From CAYSHJ01 sp964589725 (lineage in GTDB: Bacteria > Planctomycetota > Planctomycetia > Planctomycetales > Planctomycetaceae): a DNA stretch of 5,501 nucleotides. The stretch lies in assembly GCA_964589725.1 (NCBI GenBank), contig CAZPUJ010000009.1:1-5501 (forward strand), written 5' to 3'. Below, piece after piece: positions 1-4,601 of the stretch; position 1 is the stretch's first letter; each line of letters starts with the position of its first letter. The notes under the pieces are model-generated. The model was not told the origin of the DNA. It did no database searches and saw only the letters and a list, made by a program, of their open reading frames with translations. A program made the translations under genes and the position numbers.

Positions 1-1392
1 GCTGTGCCACATCCACAACAGTCCCCAGTTTTGCAACACGACCGCGTGATGTGTTTCGCGAAACGCGCGACTGAGGATTTGCGAGAAGTGCGAGGACCGC
101 GCTGAGATGGGCTCGTGAGCCAAGAACGCTTCGAGATCGTCGGCCAGCGCGTCGGCCGATGCATATCGCAAGTCAGCCGGCTTTTGCAAACACTTGAGCG
201 CGATCAGTTCCAGGTCGGGGTCGGCTTTCGGATTCAGCATGTGCGGCGGAACCGGGTCTTGCTCCAAAAGCATCAACACCGTGTCGACGGGTGAGGCGGC
301 TTGGAACGGCGGGCGTCCCGTCAGCATCGCGAACAGGATCGCTCCAAGACTGTAAACATCAGTCGTTGGACCGACCTCGCCGCGTGGCCCGGCCGCTTGT
401 TCGGGAGCCATGTAACTCGGCGTGCCGAGGACCGCGCCGGTCGCAGTTAAACTGACGTGCTCAGGAACGTCGGCATCTTGCTCCGGGAGATGGACCAATA
501 GCGTCAGTGCAGTTGATGGGCTGTCCGACAGCCGGCCGTCGGAATTCAACGGGCATTCTAGTTCCGTTCGGACCGCCTTCGCGATCGATGGCCCTTCGGT
601 GTCGACTGGCAGAGCGAGACGACGACGCTCACTGGACGTTATGTTTTGCGGTATTCGCTTGGCCAATCCAAAGTCGGTGACGTACGGCCGCCCCTGTTCG
701 TCGATCAAAATGTTCGACGGCTTGAGGTCTCGATGCAGCACGCCGTGTCGATGCGCTTCGGCGATGGCGCGGCAGACAGGAATCAGCAATTGTGCCGCCT
801 CGCGCGGCGGCATTGGACCCTGTGACAGTCGCCGCGCCAGCGTCGTCCCCTCGATGAGTTGCATACTGAAGAACGGCTGTCCGTCGAGTTCGCCGACTTC
901 GTGGACTGGTACGACGTGTGGATGCTTGAGCTTCGCCGCCGATTCGGCCTCCGCGCGGAATCGAGCAACGTCGTTCGCTGACGTCAACCGTCCCGGCAGG
1001 ATCATCTTCAAAGCCACGACTCGATTCAGACTGATTTGCCGAGCTCGATAAACGACTCCCATGCCGCCGCGGCCGATCTCGTCGAGCAACTCGAAGTCAC
1101 CGACGTGCCGCGCGCTTGATCGTAGTTCGGTCCCTTGTGGATTTCGGATCGCGGATGGCGGATTGTCGGGGGCATCCACGAACGACAGGCTGCCGAAGTC
1201 TTCGGCGATCATTGCCGTAGCCCATAACTCACGCAGCTCGGCTTCGAGTTGCGGGTGCTCGCGCGTGACGGCCGCGAAGTCCGGCACGCGGCCGCCGCGC
1301 GACTCGGCCACCAAACGTTCGAGCAACACGAACAGCAACTCATCTCGCGAATCGGCGACGTGCGAGGCTTGCGGCAGAGGCGAATCCGTCAT
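1..1392 (-). CDS. Eukaryotic-type Ser/Thr protein kinase, planctomycete sigma-linked type; 3' part outside window
   Basis: The frame is open from ATG at 1392 to the window edge (464 residues seen). Residues 1-70 are an acidic helical region (LLFVLLERLVAE...EHPQLEAELREL) of the kind that precedes planctomycete STK domains. A short linker follows, then a Pkn/Hanks-type kinase domain at about 100-425. It has the glycine loop GRGGMGVV (107-114), VALK lysine K129, a probable alpha-C glutamate E148, catalytic HRDLKPSN (220-227, D222), DFG (240-242), APE (329-331) and TDVYSLG (344-350). All catalytic residues are present, so it should phosphorylate Ser/Thr. About 60 extra residues lie between DFG and APE. 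The visible C-terminus ends in a tryptophan-rich stretch that, in relatives I recall, leads into membrane segments; the lost part may hold them. The ATG lacks a clear Shine-Dalgarno, but no better in-frame start was seen. The sigma gene is 164 bp upstream on the same strand, suggesting a regulator pair. Confidence 0.95.
   Translation of the reverse strand, partial: MTDSPLPQASHVADSRDELLFVLLERLVAESRGGRVPDFAAVTREHPQLEAELRELWATAMIAEDFGSLSFVDAPDNPPSAIRNPQGTELRSSARHVGDFELLDEIGRGGMGVVYRARQISLNRVVALKMILPGRLTSANDVARFRAEAESAAKLKHPHVVPVHEVGELDGQPFFSMQLIEGTTLARRLSQGPMPPREAAQLLIPVCRAIAEAHRHGVLHRDLKPSNILIDEQGRPYVTDFGLAKRIPQNITSSERRRLALPVDTEGPSIAKAVRTELECPLNSDGRLSDSPSTALTLLVHLPEQDADVPEHVSLTATGAVLGTPSYMAPEQAAGPRGEVGPTTDVYSLGAILFAMLTGRPPFQAASPVDTVLMLLEQDPVPPHMLNPKADPDLELIALKCLQKPADLRYASADALADDLEAFLAHEPISARSSHFSQILSRAFRETHHAVVLQNWGLLWMWHS
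457..654 (-). other. Insertion in kinase activation segment
   Basis: This covers about residues 247-312 of the kinase, between DFGLAKR and TGAVLGTPSYMAPEQ. From memory, related planctomycete kinases have about 27 residues from the DFG aspartate to the APE alanine; here there are 89. The extra segment is in frame, rich in Ser, Arg and acidic residues, with no recognisable domain. A 15-nt near-perfect hairpin (GGCTGTC, one base, GACAGCC) lies at 519-533. Boundaries are approximate. Confidence 0.6.
1139..1166 (+). repeat. Four-unit 7-bp-period array inside kinase gene
   Basis: Four consecutive 7-bp units begin with GGAT (first unit GGATTTC, second GGATCGC); bases 5-7 vary. On the coding strand the array encodes kinase residues 76-85 (DNPPSAIRNP), in the linker between the N-terminal helical region and the kinase domain. 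The peptide PPSAIRNPQ resembles translated short repeats that I recall from other planctomycete genes, which suggests a dispersed repeat tolerated in a flexible linker. Confidence 0.6.
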
Positions 1393-1424
1393 CGTGTGAG
1401 CCAGAGACCTGGAGGATTGCGTGC

Positions 1425-1443
1425 CACGGCTCCGCGAGCCGTG
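1425..1443. repeat. Perfect 8-bp stem-loop in sigma-kinase gap
   Basis: CACGGCTC and GAGCCGTG are perfect inverted copies around a 3-nt loop (CGC). No T-run follows on either strand, so this is not a standard intrinsic terminator. The stem ends 32 bp before the kinase ATG, so in mRNA it would sit in the kinase leader. It could be a REP-like dispersed palindrome or an RNA-stabilising hairpin. Confidence 0.7.
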
Positions 1444-1494
1444 CGAAGAACATTCAACGTCGACCCACCGATCGCGCGGCCAGCACGGCCGTGA

Positions 1495-1522
1495 CACATT
1501 CACGTGATTTGTTCCGAATGTG
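1495..1522. repeat. 7-bp inverted repeat with internal CACGTG
   Basis: CACATTC (1495-1501) and GAATGTG (1516-1522) form a perfect 7-bp inverted repeat around a 14-nt spacer. An overlapping 8-bp palindrome, TCACGTGA, lies at 1500-1507. It is upstream of the kinase and could be a protein binding site, but repeats this short also arise by chance. Confidence 0.3.
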
Positions 1523-1556
1523 GCGACGCGGCAAGGTCATCGCCAGTCGTCTCGTT

Positions 1557-2186
1557 TCATGCGTCCGACGAAGACGTATCGATTCCCAGCACGGTTCTCA
1601 AGCGACGCAGCGCTCGCAAGTATCTCATGCCGGCCGCGGGTTGGCTCAAACCGAGGAGTTCGGCGACCTCGATATTCGACAATTGCTCGCAATGTCGCAT
1701 CAGCAGGATTTCGCGGTCGGTGTCGTCGAGCTGTTCCAGAGCTTCCAAAAACCGACTTTCGATCTCGCGTCGCAGCGAGGCCGCCGCCGGCGTCAGTTCT
1801 GGATCGCAGAGTTGTGCGATGAGGTCGAATGCCGACGAGACGTCGGCCGCTGCCGGTGCCGCTTGCTCGCGCGCAACGTTGCGGCGTTGCGCGTGATGCC
1901 GACGATGCACGTCGATCATCCGGTCCTTGGCCAAATGCCGCAGCCACAGATGAAATGGCATCGATGCGGAGACGATGAATTCCGATAGCCGCCCATGAGC
2001 CTCCAGCAACACATCCTGCACGACATCGCTGGCATCGACTCGCCGAGCCACCGCGCGGTCCAAGCGAGCCTGCACCATCCGCCGCAGCGCGTCGCGATGT
2101 CGCTCCAGCAATTCGTTGATCGCCATGCGATCGCCACCGCGCGCCGCTTGCAACAACTGCTGAGTGGTTTCGGAGTCGGGAAGCAC
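1557..2186 (-). CDS. ECF-type RNA polymerase sigma-70 factor, planctomycete-specific type
   Basis: This 209-residue protein should bind core RNA polymerase and direct it to a regulon, which cannot be read from the sequence. The sigma-2 region lies at about 24-97, with the core helix DASDVVQDVLLEAHGRL (51-67) and the PFHLWLRHLAKDRMIDVHRRH segment (77-97) of the TIGR02984-like planctomycete subfamily. A variable linker (98-140) follows, then sigma-4 (about 143-200) with the helix-turn-helix NIEVAELLGLSQPAAGMRYL (171-190). No extra C-terminal sensor domain is present. I chose GTG at 2186 because it is immediately followed by the family-like ETTQQLLQAARGGD and has AGGA nine bases upstream. The frame continues back to a TTG at 2297, but that stretch is translated repeat. 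The kinase downstream on the same strand is its likely regulator, as known for related sigma-STK pairs. Confidence 0.93.
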   Translation of the reverse strand: MLPDSETTQQLLQAARGGDRMAINELLERHRDALRRMVQARLDRAVARRVDASDVVQDVLLEAHGRLSEFIVSASMPFHLWLRHLAKDRMIDVHRRHHAQRRNVAREQAAPAAADVSSAFDLIAQLCDPELTPAAASLRREIESRFLEALEQLDDTDREILLMRHCEQLSNIEVAELLGLSQPAAGMRYLRALRRLRTVLGIDTSSSDA

Positions 2187-2193
2187 GGAGGAA

Positions 2194-2221
2194 GTTCCTA
2201 GTTTTCGGTTCCCAGTTCTCA
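2194..2221 (+). repeat. Heptamer array A (GTTCCNA-like units)
   Basis: Four contiguous 7-bp units all begin with GTT (first GTTCCTA, third GTTCCCA); a fifth, weaker unit may extend to 2228. The array lies directly upstream of the probable sigma GTG start, and at 2266-2300 there is an oppositely oriented array of related sequence. Confidence 0.7.
2197..2200 (-). promoter_or_regulatory. Possible ribosome binding site for the sigma gene
   Basis: AGGA lies 9 nt before the GTG at 2186 and supports that start over the upstream TTG. The motif is part of the 7-bp repeat array (unit TAGGAAC on this strand), so the repeat may supply the binding site and could also mask it by base pairing. Confidence 0.4.
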
Positions 2222-2265
2222 GTGGACGCGGGCGCGAGGCGTTTTTGCCGAATTGCTTCTCCCCC

Positions 2266-2300
2266 GGAACGAGCAACCAGGAACGAGCAACCAGCAACTC
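2266..2300 (-). repeat. Heptamer array B, inverted relative to array A
   Basis: Five contiguous 7-bp units of form GNAACNA on the plus strand (GGAACGA, GCAACCA, the same two again, then GCAACTC) read as GTTSCTS-like units on the minus strand. The array begins within the tlpA-like stop codon and fills the start of the tlpA-sigma gap. Ten bases (2275-2284) can pair with 2194-2203 of array A with one G-U wobble in RNA. Confidence 0.75.
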
Positions 2301-4281
2301 AATTGCCGGCGTTCGCCGTCTTCTTCAGGTCGAGCAATTCGGGTAGCGCGGCTTTCACGTCGTCCATCGAGGCGGGGCGGCTATGAACGATACCGGTTTT
2401 GTCGACGAGAAACATCGTCGGCAGCGAGATGATTCCGAAAGCCAAACTCGGCGGGCTATCGAGGCCGCCCGGTTCGTAAATCTGTGGCCACGTCATGCCG
2501 TTCTGTTGCATGTACGGTTTCACGCCGTTGGGCTGATTATCGAGATTCACGCCGATCACCTCGAAGCCTTGATTGCGGTACTGCTGATACATGGCTCGCA
2601 GTTTCGGCAGGTCTTCGAAGCAAGGTTTGCACCACGTCGCCCAGTAGACGATGAGCACCGCCTTGCCGCGCGCACTGCGAATGTCGATCTGGCCGCCGTC
2701 CAAACCTTTGAACGACAGTGGCAACGGTTTGCCTTTCACGTCCAGACGCAGCATGGCACCGGCGGCTTTCTTGCCGGCCTGTGTCTTTGGAAAACTCTTG
2801 GCGAGCTGATCGAACCACTTGCGCGAGTCGCCGACCTTGCCGCTGAATTCCAGGCTCGTCGCCAATTGCAGCATCACGTCGGGAGCATCCTCGACCTTCG
2901 GGTACGCCTCCACGAACGCTTGCAGTTCCTTGATCCAATCTTTTTGAACGTCGGCCTGTTCGGCACTGGTCTTGGCCGACTGCACCGCGATGGAATACTC
3001 GGCCAACATCCGGCGATAGGCGACGTACGGCAGCAGTGTGGAATTGTTCTTCGATTGCTGCCGCACTTGCGTTTCGAGCAGTTTGATTTCTCGCAGGCCC
3101 TCGTCGTAGTTTTGGCCGCCGGCTTGTACGGCGGAGGTCAGGCCATCGACGAGTTGTTTGAACCAGGTTTCTTGCTCGGTGGGATTCTTGGCCGTCGCCG
3201 AGACAAGTTGCTTGAGGATCGTCGCGCGGTCCGTGCTGAACTTGACGAATGCGACCGGCGCGGCCTCGGCGGTCGGAGCGGTCGCGTCGAGCTTTTGCAG
3301 ACGCTGCACCAACTCCTGAACGCGCGGGTCGGCGGAATTGCTGGGAGTCGACGTCGCGGCGGGATCGGTCGTCTCCGTGTGGACCGGCTGCATCAACACA
3401 CCCGCGGCGAGTTGAACTTGATTCCCCTCGATTGGCAGCGGGATTTGCGTCAGCTTCCAAACGTCGCCGACTTTCACAATCTCGCCGATCTGCACGAGCA
3501 GCGAATTCTTGGGCGGCGTTCCTTCGATCTCGACGATCGCCATCGCGTTCTCGTAAAGCATCAGATCGACGGCGGCCTTGCCGTCGTCGGCGGGAATGAC
3601 GCTGGGCATCGCCGAGGCGACGTCGAATCGCATCCAGCGAGCGGTGGGCTTGAGCGATCGCGATTTGCTCAGGACATCACGCAGCTTGGCTGTCGGGTCG
3701 CTCACGTTCGCCAAAATGTCTTTCTTGAATTTTGCCGCGACTTTCAGACGCTCCAGGTCTTGCTGGTTCACCAAGACTATCCGCAGGGCGTCGGCGTCGT
3801 TTTCCAGCATCGCGTTCACGGCTACTCGTGACGCTTCCTCGGCGGAGAGAATCTTCCATTCGTCAATCTTTTTGTCCTCGTTGGAGTCGACACCCCAACG
3901 TGAGCCGCCGGTGTTGAGCCAGCGGTAATGATCAGGCTTTTGGTTGAAGTTGCTGTCAATCTCGCGATAGACCTCCAGGCCGTTGTTGTAGTACCGCCAC
4001 TGATCGACTTCGTTGTCGTTGTTCGTGTCCAGGAAGCGACGCAACACTTGCCCGTTCGGCGCGCTGACGACCCAACCAACCGCCTTGCCCAACTGCTCCG
4101 CTTTGACGACGCACTTGGCGAATTCGGCGGGCTTGGGAGTCTCGATCTCGACGTCCCGCTGCCGCGGAACGAACTTCAACGCGGCTTCCGGAGACGGAGT
4201 GGGATCGGCGGCGGGAGCCACGGTCGCCAATACCAACAGACTCGAACTGACAAAGCTCCAAGACGGCATTCGACATCGCAT
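2299..4281 (-). CDS. Secreted TlpA-family thiol-disulfide oxidoreductase with N-terminal acidic repeats
   Basis: The protein has 660 residues, much longer than a plain TlpA/ResA (about 180). A signal peptide (1-25: basic start, hydrophobic SFVSSSLLVLATVAPA, AxA-type site) indicates export. Residues 80-142 hold three repeats, 23-24 residues apart, with EF-hand-like acidic loops DTNNDNEVD (85-93), a degenerate DSNFNQKPD (109-117) and DSNEDKKID (132-140), each close to an aromatic residue. A beta-rich region (about 205-300), a Pro/Thr/Ser linker and a helical, TPR-like region (about 360-510) follow. The C-terminal thioredoxin fold (about 515-655) has WCKPC with C551 and C554 and cis-proline P621 (ISLPT). 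It probably reduces or exchanges disulfides in the cell envelope; its partner is unknown. I chose ATG at 4281 because GGAG sits 8 nt upstream; a TTG at 4302 would add seven residues ahead of the signal peptide. Confidence 0.92.
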   Translation of the reverse strand: MRCRMPSWSFVSSSLLVLATVAPAADPTPSPEAALKFVPRQRDVEIETPKPAEFAKCVVKAEQLGKAVGWVVSAPNGQVLRRFLDTNNDNEVDQWRYYNNGLEVYREIDSNFNQKPDHYRWLNTGGSRWGVDSNEDKKIDEWKILSAEEASRVAVNAMLENDADALRIVLVNQQDLERLKVAAKFKKDILANVSDPTAKLRDVLSKSRSLKPTARWMRFDVASAMPSVIPADDGKAAVDLMLYENAMAIVEIEGTPPKNSLLVQIGEIVKVGDVWKLTQIPLPIEGNQVQLAAGVLMQPVHTETTDPAATSTPSNSADPRVQELVQRLQKLDATAPTAEAAPVAFVKFSTDRATILKQLVSATAKNPTEQETWFKQLVDGLTSAVQAGGQNYDEGLREIKLLETQVRQQSKNNSTLLPYVAYRRMLAEYSIAVQSAKTSAEQADVQKDWIKELQAFVEAYPKVEDAPDVMLQLATSLEFSGKVGDSRKWFDQLAKSFPKTQAGKKAAGAMLRLDVKGKPLPLSFKGLDGGQIDIRSARGKAVLIVYWATWCKPCFEDLPKLRAMYQQYRNQGFEVIGVNLDNQPNGVKPYMQQNGMTWPQIYEPGGLDSPPSLAFGIISLPTMFLVDKTGIVHSRPASMDDVKAALPELLDLKKTANAGN

Positions 4282-4289
4282 CCTTGCGG

Positions 4290-4293
4290 CTCC
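4290..4293 (-). promoter_or_regulatory. Shine-Dalgarno for the tlpA-like gene, within a small stem
   Basis: GGAG is 8 nt before the ATG at 4281 and fixes this start. It falls in the centre of the inverted repeat TTGCGG/CCGCAA (4284-4297), which can form a 5-bp stem with a 4-nt loop. The stem is too short to be confident that it controls translation. Confidence 0.6.
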
Positions 4294-4324
4294 GCAAAGC
4301 AAGACATTATCCGGGACTTCAGAC

Positions 4325-4336
4325 GACTCTAGAGTC
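4325..4336. promoter_or_regulatory. 12-bp perfect palindrome, possible operator upstream of the tlpA-like gene
   Basis: GACTCTAGAGTC is perfectly self-complementary and lies 43 bp upstream of the tlpA-like ATG, a typical distance for a regulator near the promoter. The downstream bases TAG repeat part of it (CTAGAGTCTAG). No matching known operator is recognised, so function is inferred from position only. Confidence 0.3.
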
Positions 4337-4429
4337 TAGTTGTGGCCGAAAAGCATGTCATCAGGGATTTGTGCGCCCCCGACGCAAGCTCATTGGGGAT
4401 GAGGACTCGCTGGGCGGGTTTGTGGGTGT

Positions 4430-4560
4430 TATACCTCGTACGGCGATTCGTGAGACATTCTGGCGAGCGGGGCGCGTCAGCCCCCCGGTGTATTCGCCGC
4501 AGGACCGGGGGGCTGACGCCGCCCCGCTCGCCTGTCTCATTCCGCGCCGCGCGAGGTATA
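4430..4560. repeat. 131-bp nested palindromic element (MITE/REP-like)
   Basis: The outer arms are perfect 9-bp inverted copies, TATACCTCG (4430-4438) and CGAGGTATA (4552-4560). Inside them CGGCG (4441-4445) matches CGCCG (4545-4549), TGAGACA (4451-4457) matches TGTCTCA (4533-4539), and a 28-bp core arm (4462-4489) matches 4504-4532 with a single bulged base around a 14-nt loop. The GC-rich core reads GGCTGACGCCGCCCCGCTC on the plus strand, a motif that I recall as dispersed in planctomycete genomes. It carries no gene, so a non-autonomous palindromic element is likelier than a terminator: it sits between divergent starts and lacks T-runs. Confidence 0.8.
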
Positions 4561-4601
4561 TTCTGCCGGCTCAGGCGAAAGCACGTTTGCCGAGATCCAA
4601 C

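Larger units (their letters stand above)
1393..1556. other. Sigma-kinase intergenic gap
   Basis: These 164 bp separate the sigma stop from the kinase start on the minus strand. I see no convincing small gene and no clear -35/-10 pair. The gap does contain the hairpin at 1425-1443 and a weaker inverted repeat at 1495-1522. It is long for a tightly coupled operon, so the kinase may have its own promoter or a structured leader. Confidence 0.6.
4282..4601. other. Divergent intergenic region, tlpA-like / uxaE-like
   Basis: These 320 bp lie between two divergent start codons, so both promoters should be here. I see no gene: the frames crossing it are antisense shadows or repeat sequence. It contains the tlpA ribosome binding site, a 12-bp palindrome at 4325-4336, about 90 bp without recognisable features (4337-4429), the large nested palindrome (4430-4560), and 41 bp before the uxaE-like ATG. 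No -35/-10 pair was strong enough to call. Confidence 0.7.

Noticed and set aside
422..1051. Plus-strand open frame of 209 codons
   Set aside because: It lies opposite the kinase domain, whose catalytic motifs are all intact in the minus frame; Ser/Arg/Cys-rich shadow composition.
1491..1988. Plus-strand open frames opposite the sigma gene
   Set aside because: They are shadows of a well-supported sigma factor; no start signal and no recognisable motif.
1139..2300. Heptamer arrays as a CRISPR
   Set aside because: The units are contiguous 7-mers without spacers, and no cas-like gene is present.
2383..3831. Long plus-strand open frame (482 codons) opposite the tlpA-like gene
   Set aside because: It is antisense to a gene with clear domains and a signal peptide. 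Its composition (rich in Leu, Arg, His, Gly) is typical of a high-GC shadow frame, and no motif is recognisable.
4340..4429. Promoter for the tlpA-like gene (TGACAT with TAGACT 16 bp downstream on the minus strand)
   Set aside because: Both hexamers match consensus poorly, and planctomycete promoter rules are uncertain; not strong enough to list as a feature.
4462..4532. The GC-rich stem as an intrinsic or bidirectional terminator
   Set aside because: The flanking genes start on either side rather than end there, and no T-run follows the stem on either strand.
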